DNA of 45,671 bases from Primorskyibacter sedentarius (lineage in GTDB: Bacteria; Pseudomonadota; Alphaproteobacteria; Rhodobacterales; Rhodobacteraceae), in NCBI RefSeq assembly GCF_004342065.1, contig NZ_SLZU01000025.1, positions 1 through 45,671 of the forward strand, in the 5' to 3' direction. Position numbers and translations under genes: made by a program. Positions 16,752 to 24,499 of the stretch are shown here, one piece after another. The notes below the pieces were generated by a model that was given only the letters and a program-made list of their open reading frames with translations, ran no database searches and was not told the origin of the DNA. Numbering within the stretch: the first letter of the stretch is position 1; the number at the start of each line of letters is the position of its first letter.

Positions 16752-16885
16752 ATCACGGCCTGCCAGAACTCCAGACGGTTGGGAAAGTCAGCTGCGACAA
16801 TCAGCACCGCCTTCGGCCACTGCAACAGTTTTCCGGTATCGTTTCGTGTTTTCGCATGACGTTGGGCCAAAGCGGCAACGATCAT
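16748..16885 (-). CDS. Possible 45-residue small protein upstream of hprK
   Basis: The 157-bp gap between chvG and hprK holds an ATG-initiated frame of 45 codons: MIVAALAQRHAKTRNDTGK, then LLQWPKAVLIVAADFPN and RLEFWQAVI. Its TGA overlaps the hprK ATG as ATGA, the same coupling used throughout this cluster. The ribosome site (AAGG) sits too close to the ATG to be convincing. It has no recognisable motif; a short hydrophobic strand is present. It might instead be a vestige of the lost HprK N-terminal domain or chance. Confidence 0.35.
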   Translation of the reverse strand: MIVAALAQRHAKTRNDTGKLLQWPKAVLIVAADFPNRLEFWQAVI

Positions 16886-16908
16886 AGCCTTGCGCCCGGA
16901 CCTATGTG

Positions 16909-18594
16909 TCAGACCGGCAACCCCACAACAAAACGCGCCCCCAGCGGGTCAGAGGTTATATCCGCCTCGGTCGGCCGGATATTTTCCGCCCATATGACGC
17001 CGCCATGCGCCTCGACGATCTGTTTCGAAATTGCCAATCCGAGGCCGGAATTATTGCCAAAGTCACTCTCGGGCCGTTCAGAGTAGAACCGTTTGAACAC
17101 CTTGGTCAGAGCCTCCTCGGGGATTCCGGGCCCGGTATCTTCGACAACAACGAGGATCCGGTTTTCGCGCTGACGTGCCCACAGACGTATCGCGTCACCG
17201 TCTTCGCAAAAGCTGATGGCATTGGTGATCAGGTTGACGAAAACCTGTGCCAGACGCGCCTCGATACCGTAGACGTGGATGGGCGAGTTGGGGAAATCGA
17301 CGATCAGATCTATCCCCTTACGCCCCGCCTCCGCCCCCAGAAACTCCGAGATGTTCGCAAGCGTTTCGAGGAGGTTGAACTGAACTTCTTCCTCTTTCAC
17401 CAACTCGCTGTCCAGCCGGGACGCATTCGAGATGTCGCTGACCAGGCGGTCAAGACGGCGAACATCGTGTTCTATGACATCAAGAAGATTTTCCATCTGG
17501 CCTTCGTTCCGCGCGATACGCAGGGTACCGACGGCCGAACGGAGGGAAGCCAGAGGGTTCTTGATCTCGTGCGCTACATCGGCGGCAAATTGTTCGTTGC
17601 TGTCAATTCGATCATAAAGCGCAGAAACCATTCCGCGCAAAGCCCCGGACAAACGACCGACCTCGTCGTTGCGCGCTGTAAGGTCGGGAATTCTGATGCG
17701 CCCGGTCGTCGAACTGCGCCGATTTCGGTCCCGGCCAAGCTCGGCAGCCTCCGCCAATTCCGAGAGAGGCGTGGCGATCATGGACGCAAGAAGCAGGCTC
17801 AACCCGATCGAGACGAGCGCAGCAATCACGGCCAGTTGCAGCAGGGGTTCGTGCGCGGCATGGAGGATCTCTTCGATCTCGCCCGCCTCTTTGACCAGCC
17901 CAATCGTTCCTATAAGACGTCCGTCCAAATAAACTGGAGTCGCGACCGCAAAGAACCTGGCTCCGGTCTCATGCCTGCCCGTGACGACCCCGGTCGTGGC
18001 CATATCCTCGGGCAGCGGCCCGGGGCCGAGCAGGTCTTGCAGGACCGCTTCAGCCGAAAGCTGTGCAGATCTTGGCGCGGTTGTATTCGCAAGAAATGCC
18101 GACTGTCGCTGTGAGAGTTTCGACAACAGGTAGGTAAGGGTAGTCCCCTGCCCTTCTTCCACCCCGCGAGGGTCTGCATATTCTTTTCGCTCAGCAACAA
18201 GTCGGGCACCCCTGTCGAAGACAAAGACGCTGTTCCCGCCAAGGGTCATGTCGTCCAGCGCTTCGCGTGCTTTGAGGATATCCGCCTGTTCCTGACCGGA
18301 GCGGGCAACAGGCGCAAGGCGCGTCTCAAGAACGGCCGCAATCAGTTCCGCTTCGGTGACCAGATTCTGGCGATGCAACTTCGCCAAGGCATCGTCAGAG
18401 TGATTGAGGTTAAGGACGCCGACAACGAGCACCGTCAATGCAATCAAATTGTACAGAATGATCTTGCGGGTCAGCGGGGACCAGTTGAAAGAAAAACGCC
18501 CGCTTGGCGCGCGCAGCTCTTCCTCGTCGGCATCAACGGCTTCCCGGGAGATTGCCCCGCGGCCTTGCGGCGATATGCCTTCTGCAAGCGTCAT
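16909..18594 (-). CDS. chvG: Sensor histidine kinase ChvG/ExoS type
   Basis: 561 residues. TM1 near residues 45-62 (IILYNLIALTVLVVGVLNL), a periplasmic sensor domain of about 200 residues, TM2 near 255-275, then HAMP. The phosphoacceptor box AADVAHEIKNPLASLR has His342. The N box reads NAISFC and the G1 box DTGPGIPEEAL, followed by the SGLGLAISKQIVEAHGG G2 box. Orthologues sense acid/envelope stress and signal to ChvI. It lies 2 bp after chvI. It is followed by the hprK-rapZ-EIIA-HPr genes, as is common in the class. Confidence 0.95.
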   Translation of the reverse strand: MTLAEGISPQGRGAISREAVDADEEELRAPSGRFSFNWSPLTRKIILYNLIALTVLVVGVLNLNHSDDALAKLHRQNLVTEAELIAAVLETRLAPVARSGQEQADILKAREALDDMTLGGNSVFVFDRGARLVAERKEYADPRGVEEGQGTTLTYLLSKLSQRQSAFLANTTAPRSAQLSAEAVLQDLLGPGPLPEDMATTGVVTGRHETGARFFAVATPVYLDGRLIGTIGLVKEAGEIEEILHAAHEPLLQLAVIAALVSIGLSLLLASMIATPLSELAEAAELGRDRNRRSSTTGRIRIPDLTARNDEVGRLSGALRGMVSALYDRIDSNEQFAADVAHEIKNPLASLRSAVGTLRIARNEGQMENLLDVIEHDVRRLDRLVSDISNASRLDSELVKEEEVQFNLLETLANISEFLGAEAGRKGIDLIVDFPNSPIHVYGIEARLAQVFVNLITNAISFCEDGDAIRLWARQRENRILVVVEDTGPGIPEEALTKVFKRFYSERPESDFGNNSGLGLAISKQIVEAHGGVIWAENIRPTEADITSDPLGARFVVGLPV

Positions 18595-18596
18595 GG

Positions 18597-19298
18597 TTAC
18601 TCTTCGTTGTACCGGTAACCGATCCCATAAAGCGTCTCGATCGAAGAGAATTCGGAATCAGCGTTTCGCAGCTTTTTGCGCAGCCGTTTTATGTGGCTGT
18701 CGATGGTGCGGTCATCCACGTAAACCTGATCGCCATAGGCCACATCCATCAATTGATCCCGCGATTTCACGAAACCCGGGCGTTGCGCAAGCGCCTGCAA
18801 CAACAGGAACTCCGTCACGGTCAGTGTTACATCTTTGCCCTTCCAGCTGACGGAATGGCGCATCGGGTCCATCGACAGTTCACCACGCACAATGATCTTG
18901 GACTCTTCGGTATCGCCAACCTCGCCGCTTTCCATCGCTTCCTTGCGACGCAAAAGGGCGCGGATACGCTCGACCAGAAGCCTTTGGCTGAACGGTTTCT
19001 TCACGTAGTCATCGGCGCCCATGCGTAAGCCCAGCACCTCGTCGATCTCATCATCCTTGGAGGTGAGAAAGATCACCGGCATCGAGCTGAGCTGCCGCAC
19101 GCGCTGCAACAGGTCTATCCCGTCCATGCGCGGCATCTTGATATCAAACACGGCCATGTCAGGAAACGTCCCGCCGAACCCGTCCAGCGCAGCCTGCCCG
19201 TCACTGTAGGTTTCCACCTCGAAGCCCTCCGCCTCAAGCGTTATGGCCACGGATGTCAGGATATTTCTGTCATCGTCAACAAGCGCGATTCTGGACAT
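18597..19298 (-). CDS. chvI: Response regulator ChvI, OmpR family
   Basis: 233 residues. The receiver domain has acidic DDD at 8-10, phosphoacceptor Asp52 ([12 protein letters not shown]), T/S switch LTSKDD, and K in KKPFSQR. The C-terminal winged-helix domain has [19 protein letters not shown] and [18 protein letters not shown], the OmpR DNA-recognition region. It starts at the ATG 19298 with an AGGGGA site; longer frames upstream lack support. Divergent from pckA with 347 bp between starts, which hold tandem repeats that ChvI might bind. Confidence 0.95.
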   Translation of the reverse strand: MSRIALVDDDRNILTSVAITLEAEGFEVETYSDGQAALDGFGGTFPDMAVFDIKMPRMDGIDLLQRVRQLSSMPVIFLTSKDDEIDEVLGLRMGADDYVKKPFSQRLLVERIRALLRRKEAMESGEVGDTEESKIIVRGELSMDPMRHSVSWKGKDVTLTVTEFLLLQALAQRPGFVKSRDQLMDVAYGDQVYVDDRTIDSHIKRLRKKLRNADSEFSSIETLYGIGYRYNEE

Positions 19299-19645
19299 TG
19301 AAGATCCCCTGGCCTTGGCCGATAGCTGCGTCACCGGGGGCTTTCCGCCCATCAACCCCGCAAGCGCGGTACAGAATGGCGAATCATCACCGCCGGTGTT
19401 TCCCTTTTGTCGTCAAAAGACGTTACCAAGAGCTAAATCGACTCCTATCAGAAACCGGCCGCGCAAGATGATTGCGCTAAACGTCCCCTGATTGCGCTAA
19501 CTGTGCGTTTGCGTCCTGTTCACGACACAATTCGGCATGATAAGGACGACCTACTCCCGAACGAAAGCTTGGGGGCAGCGCGCCAGTGACGGCACGCGAA
19601 ATCTGAAAATCGCCGCTTGACGCGCGGCTACAGGAGCTTGGAAAC
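19299..19645. other. 347-bp divergent regulatory region, chvI / pckA
   Basis: No gene is seen here. The region contains two exact copies of TGATTGCGCTAA exactly 20 bp apart (19469-19480, 19489-19500) about midway between the genes. A further TTGCG lies at about 19509. The pckA ribosome site AGGAGC is at about 19632-19637. Promoters for both chvI and pckA must lie here or in neighbouring coding sequence, but I cannot place their -10/-35 elements convincingly. Confidence 0.7.
19469..19500 (+). promoter_or_regulatory. Tandem 12-bp direct repeats, candidate response-regulator site
   Basis: TGATTGCGCTAA is repeated with a 20-bp period, about two helical turns, so both copies face the same side of DNA. 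This is typical of tandem sites for OmpR-family regulators. The adjacent chvI encodes such a regulator, and ChvGI control of pckA has been described in Agrobacterium (recalled). Binding by ChvI here is inference. Confidence 0.5.
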
Positions 19646-21244
19646 ATGACATTTGGACGGGTAAACCCGCAATTCCGCCTTGAAGATCAGGGGATCGAGG
19701 GGCTGGGAAATGTCTATTACAATCTTATGGAGCCGGCGCTGATTGAAGCCGCGCTTAAACGTGATGAAGGTACATTGGGAAATGGCGGCGCCTTTCTGGT
19801 GACCACCGGGAAATTCACCGGCCGGTCCCCAAAGGACAAACATATCGTCAAATCGCCCAATGTCGCGGACAAGATCTGGTGGGAAAGCAACGCGGAAATG
19901 TCGCCGGAAGGCTTTGCGACGCTGCACGCCGACATGCTGGAACACATGAAGGGCCGCGAGTATTTCGTTCAGGATCTGGTGGGCGGTGCTGATCCCGCGC
20001 ATTCGATCGATGTGCGCATGGTCACCGAACTGGCATGGCATGCCCTGTTCAACCGCCACATGCTGCGTCGTCCCGAGCGTGACGAGGTGGATGATTTCAC
20101 CGCTGATTTCACCATAATCAACTGCCCCAGCTTCAAGGCCGACCCGGAGCGCCACAATTGTCGGTCCGAAACGGTCATTGCGCTGAATTTCGATGCCAAG
20201 CTTATCCTGATCGGCGGCACTGAATACGCGGGCGAGAACAAGAAATCCGTGTTCACGCTGCTGAACTATCTCTTGCCGGAAAAAGGCATCATGCCGATGC
20301 ACTGCTCGGCCAACCATGCCCCCGGAAACCCTGTTGATGCGGCGGTCTTTTTTGGCCTGTCCGGCACCGGCAAAACAACGCTGTCCGCTGATCCAAGCCG
20401 GGTGCTGATCGGCGATGACGAGCATGGCTGGTCGGATCGCGGCACCTTCAACTTCGAGGGTGGCTGCTATGCCAAGACCATTAATCTCAGCGCCGAGGCA
20501 GAGCCGGAAATCTACGCCACGACCCGCAAATTCGGCACCGTCATCGAAAACATGGTTTTCGACCCCGAAACGTTCGAGCTGGATTTCGAGGATGACAGCC
20601 TGACCGCCAACATGCGCTGCGCCTACCCGCTGGAGTATATTTCCAACGCCAGCGCCAGCGCGATGGGGGGCCACCCCAAGAACGTCATCATGCTGACCTG
20701 CGATGCATTCGGGGTTCTGCCGCCGATCGCACGGTTGACGCCTGCGCAGGCGATGTACCACTTCCTTTCGGGCTTCACGTCCAAGGTTGCCGGAACGGAA
20801 CGCGGGGTGACTGAACCCGAACCCACCTTCTCGACCTGTTTCGGTGCGCCCTTCATGCCGCGCCGTCCAGAGGCCTATGGCAACCTGCTGCGCGACAAGA
20901 TTGCAAAGCATGGTGCGACCTGCTGGCTGGTCAATACCGGTTGGACCGGCGGTGCTTACGGCACGGGCAGCCGGATGCCGATCAAGGCCACCCGTGCATT
21001 GCTTTCCGCAGCACTTGATGGCTCGCTTGCAGATGCGGAATTCCGCAAGGATCCGAATTTCGGCTTCGAGGTTCCCGTCTCGGTTCCGGGCGTCCCGCAG
21101 GTTCTGCTCGACCCACGCCAGACCTGGGCCGACGCTGAGGCCTATGACGAACAGGCCGAAAAGCTGGTGCACATGTTTGCCGAGAATTTCGCGCAATACG
21201 TGCCCTATATCGACGACGACGTGAAGGCTGCAGCCATCGGCTAA
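19646..21244 (+). CDS. pckA: Phosphoenolpyruvate carboxykinase (ATP)
   Basis: 532 residues. It converts oxaloacetate and ATP to PEP, CO2 and ADP at the start of gluconeogenesis. The ATP-type signature is visible: [14 protein letters not shown] near residue 52, [19 protein letters not shown], and the P-loop GLSGTGKTT at 237-245. [19 protein letters not shown] follows, carrying the metal-binding acidic residues. Length matches the ATP-dependent family. It is preceded by a AGGAGC ribosome site and followed by an intrinsic terminator. Confidence 0.97.
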   Translation: MTFGRVNPQFRLEDQGIEGLGNVYYNLMEPALIEAALKRDEGTLGNGGAFLVTTGKFTGRSPKDKHIVKSPNVADKIWWESNAEMSPEGFATLHADMLEHMKGREYFVQDLVGGADPAHSIDVRMVTELAWHALFNRHMLRRPERDEVDDFTADFTIINCPSFKADPERHNCRSETVIALNFDAKLILIGGTEYAGENKKSVFTLLNYLLPEKGIMPMHCSANHAPGNPVDAAVFFGLSGTGKTTLSADPSRVLIGDDEHGWSDRGTFNFEGGCYAKTINLSAEAEPEIYATTRKFGTVIENMVFDPETFELDFEDDSLTANMRCAYPLEYISNASASAMGGHPKNVIMLTCDAFGVLPPIARLTPAQAMYHFLSGFTSKVAGTERGVTEPEPTFSTCFGAPFMPRRPEAYGNLLRDKIAKHGATCWLVNTGWTGGAYGTGSRMPIKATRALLSAALDGSLADAEFRKDPNFGFEVPVSVPGVPQVLLDPRQTWADAEAYDEQAEKLVHMFAENFAQYVPYIDDDVKAAAIG

Positions 21245-21270
21245 TCACGACGACAGTTCGAAACAGAATG

Positions 21271-21300
21271 GCGCCCGAGGCAACTCGTGGCGCTATTTTT
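21271..21300 (+). terminator. Intrinsic terminator of pckA
   Basis: GCGCC-CGAG-GCAA-CTCG-T-GGCGC stem-loop (21271-21293) with one unpaired base, followed by TATTTTT, 27 bp after the pckA stop. Confidence 0.88.
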
Positions 21301-21320
21301 CTTGTTACAGACCCGCGGTG

Positions 21321-22085
21321 TCAGGCAAAAATCGCCCGGCGCAGAAGGTTCAGCCCCGCGATGAGCAGCACCAGCAATGTCGCCTTGCGAAAGGCTTTCT
21401 GATCGATGCGGTCGTGCACTTTGACACCCAGGGACATCGCCGCCACAGCCGGTGGCACAAGAATGAGCGAGAACAACGCGGTCCGAGGCGTCAACACGCC
21501 AGAGCCGACATGCGCCGCAAACAATGCGACCGCCCCGACACCATAGATCACCCCCTGGACGCGTACATGTTCCCGCTTTTCCGTATCCAGCGCGGTCAGA
21601 TAAGCCACGGTCGGCGGCCCCCAGACGCCAGAAAGGCCCCCGATAAAGCCTGCAAACCCGCCCACGCCGGCCTCAATGAGCTTTGATGGCCCGCGCGCCA
21701 AACGCAGGGGAAACCCGGCAAGCTGCGATATCGCGAACAGGCTGATCGGCCCACCGATGAAAATCAGCAACCATTCCCCCGGCAGCACCCGGACCAGTTG
21801 GGCCGAAACCAGAAGCATTGCCAGCATCGAACAAAGAAATATTCTGAACCGCATGACCGACTGAACCGCGGCGCGGGGTCCCTGCCGCAATGCCTGAATG
21901 CCATTGGTCACCAGTGTCGGCAGAATCAAACCTGCCAATGCGATTTCCGGGGATACGAACATGCTCATCCCCGATATGAGAATCATCGGCATTGCAAAGC
22001 CGACAAGCCCCTTTATCAGCCCCGCCAGCATTGCCACCGCGATGGCGCCACCTAGTTGAAGCGGGGAAACAATGTCGAAAATCAT
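21321..22085 (-). CDS. TauE/SafE-family membrane permease
   Basis: 254 residues with about eight hydrophobic helices, for example GGAIAVAMLAGLIKGLVGFA and AALFSLILVPPAVAAMSLGV. The tandem GLIKGLVGFAMPMIL and GGFAGFIGGLSGVWGPPTVAYL segments are the duplicated signature of sulfite/organosulfonate exporters. The start at 22085 has the best-spaced AGG; 22091 and 22106 are alternatives. The transported species is unknown. The gene is divergent from mcd, with 151 bp between. Confidence 0.88.
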   Translation of the reverse strand: MIFDIVSPLQLGGAIAVAMLAGLIKGLVGFAMPMILISGMSMFVSPEIALAGLILPTLVTNGIQALRQGPRAAVQSVMRFRIFLCSMLAMLLVSAQLVRVLPGEWLLIFIGGPISLFAISQLAGFPLRLARGPSKLIEAGVGGFAGFIGGLSGVWGPPTVAYLTALDTEKREHVRVQGVIYGVGAVALFAAHVGSGVLTPRTALFSLILVPPAVAAMSLGVKVHDRIDQKAFRKATLLVLLIAGLNLLRRAIFA

Positions 22086-22174
22086 GTCCATACCTGCCGA
22101 TAACATTTTGTCACGCGGTTTACAGGCCCAAACCTTCGCGCAATTTTTGAACAACAGGCAGCACTTTTTCGGTA

Positions 22175-22192
22175 TTTTGTTGCGCTGCGCCC
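22175..22192 (+). promoter_or_regulatory. TTGTTGCGCTGCGC element upstream of mcd
   Basis: TTGTTGCGCTGCGC begins at 22177, about 60 bp before the mcd ATG. The same sequence with one base changed, TTGTTGCGCGGCGC, starts 64 bp before the phaB ATG, and TTGTTGCG also opens the palindrome before hbd. It may be a shared operator, or partly a -35 element. Confidence 0.4.
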
Positions 22193-22236
22193 GCGAAAGG
22201 ATTATGCCGTACCGCAGAAAAAGAAGGATGTGATTC

Positions 22237-23922
22237 ATGGCCCATGACGGACAGGACCTGACGATGACTCAACCGATTTTGCTGCCCGACCTTCTCACCC
22301 TGACCGGGGCGGCCATAGATCCGGTCGCAAAGGTTTTCGAGACGGCGCGCGCCGCGCTGCGTGACCGGGTTACCGAGGGCAGCCGTGTCTCCGGTGCGCT
22401 TGTCGAGGCCAACCAGACCGCAACCCATGGGCTTGCGTGGCTTGCCACCTATTCCGAGGCGCTGCGGCAGATGCAGAAATGGGCCGAGACGCTTCAGGCC
22501 GACGGCAAATTCGGCGAGATCGAGCAGCTGATCCATCAAATCGCCTTTGGGGAGTACCTCAATCAGATCAAGGGCGGCATCCCGATGAGCCAGGGCGAAA
22601 TATCGCGTCCCGGCGATATCGGGCTGTCGCAGGATGACCTCGCGCCGCTGGCAACACCCGAGATTGAACAGCTGACCCAAGGCGGAAACAGCCAGGCGGC
22701 GCGCACCCGGCTTGTGGCGCTGATGGAAGAGCAATCTGCCAATATCATCTTTGGCGCGTCCGGGCTCGAAGACGAGCTGGAAATGATCCGCGAACAGTTC
22801 CGCCGCTACGCGATTGACCGGATCGAACCGCATGCCCATGACTGGCACCTCAAGGACGAATTGATCCCGATGGACGTCATCGAGGAATTGGCCGAGATGG
22901 GCGTCTTCGGCCTGACCATCCCCGAGGATCACGGCGGTCTGGGTCTTTCCAAGGCATCCATGGTTGTTGTGTCTGAAGAGCTGTCGCGTGGCTATATCGG
23001 TGTCGGCTCGCTTGGCACCCGCTCCGAGATCGCGGCAGAACTGATCCTGTGCGGCGGCACTGACGCGCAAAAGGAACAATGGCTGCCCCGCCTCGCGAGC
23101 GGAGAGATCCTGCCCACGGCCGTCTTTACCGAACCCAATACCGGGTCTGACCTTGGCGCATTGCGCACCCGCGCGGTGAAGGATGGCGACGATTACCGCG
23201 TGACCGGCAACAAGACATGGATCACCCATGCCGCCCGCACCCATGTCATGACGCTGCTGGCGCGCACCGATCCTGACACGACCGATCACCGTGGCCTGTC
23301 GATGTTCCTGGCAGAGAAAACGCCCGGCACGGACGAGGCCCCCTTCCCGACCGAGGGCATGACCGGTGGCGAGATCGAAGTGCTGGGCTATCGCGGCATG
23401 AAGGAATACGAGCTGGCCTTCGACAACTTCCACGTCAAAGGCGAAAACCTTTTGGGCGGGGAAGAGGGCAAGGGTTTCAAGCAGTTGATGGAGACCTTTG
23501 AATCGGCCCGGATCCAGACCGCCGCTCGCGCCATCGGTGTGGCACAGGCCGCGCTGGACGTGTCGATGCGCTATGCGCAGGACCGCAAGCAATTTGGCAA
23601 ATCACTGATCAACTTCCCGCGCGTCTCTGGCAAGCTGGCGATGATGACGGTGGAACTGACCGTGGCGCGCCAGCTGACCTATTTCTCGGCATGGGAAAAG
23701 GATCACGGCCATCGGTGCGACCTTGAGGCCGGGATGGCGAAACTGCTGGGGGCCCGGGTTGCCTGGGCGGCTGCCGATAACGGGTTGCAGATTCACGGTG
23801 GCAACGGGTTTGCGCTTGAATACACGATCAGCCGCATCCTTTGTGACGCGCGTATCCTGAATATCTTCGAGGGTGCCGCCGAAATTCAGGCACAGGTCAT
23901 CGCGCGTCGGCTACTGGCCTAA
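22237..23922 (+). CDS. mcd: Methylsuccinyl-CoA dehydrogenase (ethylmalonyl-CoA pathway)
   Basis: 561 residues, of which the last 400 are a canonical acyl-CoA dehydrogenase: FTEPNTGSDLGALRT and GNKTWITHA flavin/substrate loops, and the C-terminal LNIFEGAAEIQAQVIARRLL with the catalytic-position Glu. The extra 150-residue helical N-terminus and total length distinguish Mcd from ordinary 380-390 residue enzymes. Mcd oxidises (2S)-methylsuccinyl-CoA to mesaconyl-CoA in acetyl-CoA assimilation, passing electrons to ETF. An AAGGA site lies 8 bp before the ATG. The name rests on architecture and group; another long acyl-CoA dehydrogenase is the alternative. Confidence 0.9.
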   Translation: MAHDGQDLTMTQPILLPDLLTLTGAAIDPVAKVFETARAALRDRVTEGSRVSGALVEANQTATHGLAWLATYSEALRQMQKWAETLQADGKFGEIEQLIHQIAFGEYLNQIKGGIPMSQGEISRPGDIGLSQDDLAPLATPEIEQLTQGGNSQAARTRLVALMEEQSANIIFGASGLEDELEMIREQFRRYAIDRIEPHAHDWHLKDELIPMDVIEELAEMGVFGLTIPEDHGGLGLSKASMVVVSEELSRGYIGVGSLGTRSEIAAELILCGGTDAQKEQWLPRLASGEILPTAVFTEPNTGSDLGALRTRAVKDGDDYRVTGNKTWITHAARTHVMTLLARTDPDTTDHRGLSMFLAEKTPGTDEAPFPTEGMTGGEIEVLGYRGMKEYELAFDNFHVKGENLLGGEEGKGFKQLMETFESARIQTAARAIGVAQAALDVSMRYAQDRKQFGKSLINFPRVSGKLAMMTVELTVARQLTYFSAWEKDHGHRCDLEAGMAKLLGARVAWAAADNGLQIHGGNGFALEYTISRILCDARILNIFEGAAEIQAQVIARRLLA

Positions 23923-23928
23923 ACAACG

Positions 23929-23956
23929 CCGCCCTCTCCGGGATCGGAGGGGGCGG
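23929..23956 (+). terminator. Hairpin after mcd
   Basis: CCGCCCTCTCCG-GGAT-CGGAGGGGGCGG: a 12-bp stem with one mismatch, 6 bp after the mcd stop. It lacks an immediate T-run (TTTT occurs 11 bp later). Confidence 0.65.
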
Positions 23957-23982
23957 AACTGGCCCATTTTCTTCACAGCCAT

Positions 23983-23996
23983 CTGATCCGGATCAA
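23983..23996. promoter_or_regulatory. FNR/FnrL-type box
   Basis: CTGAT-CCGG-ATCAA matches the FNR consensus TTGAT-N4-ATCAA at 9 of 10 positions. It is 57 bp upstream of the CMD-family gene start. In Rhodobacterales, FnrL binds this motif to switch genes at low oxygen. Regulation of the gene downstream is inferred. Confidence 0.7.
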
Positions 23997-24052
23997 GGTC
24001 GCGCCGACAGCAGCGTGGTTTCTGGCGTCAAATGACATGCAAGGAGAGCGAA

Positions 24053-24388
24053 ATGTCAGCCAAAGACGATCTGGATCACAAGCGAAAACAACTGCGTAAT
24101 TTGCGCAAGGCCATCCCCGAAACGTTTGCAGGATTTGTTGCGCTGGAACAGGCCGCGTCCAAAGACGGCGCCCTGACCAAGCGGGAGAAAGAGCTGGTAT
24201 CGCTTGGCATGGCCATCGCGCTACGGTGCGAGCCTTGTATCAATTCGCATGTATCCGCCCTGATCCGCCTTGACGTCACGCGCGAGGAAGTCGCCGAGAT
24301 TGCAGGCACCGCGATCCAGATGGCCGGCGGCCCGGGCCTGATGTATGCGGGCAAGACCTTGGAAGTCTATGACGATCTGACCGACTGA
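24053..24388 (+). CDS. Carboxymuconolactone decarboxylase-family protein, AhpD-like
   Basis: 111 residues. The AhpD core is ALRCEPCINSHVSALI, with the redox pair Cys59 and Cys62 and His66 (CxxC-x3-H). The N-terminal basic helix and the VTREEVAEIAGTAIQMAGGPG helix complete the fold. AhpD relatives act in thiol redox and peroxide defence; conserved CxxC suggests activity rather than a decarboxylase role. The ATG at 24053 has AAGGAGAG upstream. It lies behind an FNR-type box, so it is probably oxygen-regulated. Confidence 0.9.
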   Translation: MSAKDDLDHKRKQLRNLRKAIPETFAGFVALEQAASKDGALTKREKELVSLGMAIALRCEPCINSHVSALIRLDVTREEVAEIAGTAIQMAGGPGLMYAGKTLEVYDDLTD

Positions 24389-24397
24389 CTTTAGTCT

Positions 24398-24421
24398 GCG
24401 GCGCCGATGATGCGGCGCCGC
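24398..24421. terminator. Convergent-gene hairpin
   Basis: GCGGCGCCG-ATGATG-CGGCGCCGC is a perfect 9-bp stem with a 6-base loop between the convergent CMD-family and DMGDH-like genes. It lacks a T-run. Confidence 0.6.
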
Positions 24422-24499
24422 CGTCTGCGCTTTTGCTACAAGGATGCCAAGGCCTGAAAGTCTCCTTTTAGTCACTTTGTCCGGACCAAGTTGCCGCCC

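Noticed and set aside
19628-21196. 522-codon minus-strand frame across pckA
   Set aside because: Shadow of pckA, whose P-loop and family motifs are unmistakable on the plus strand.
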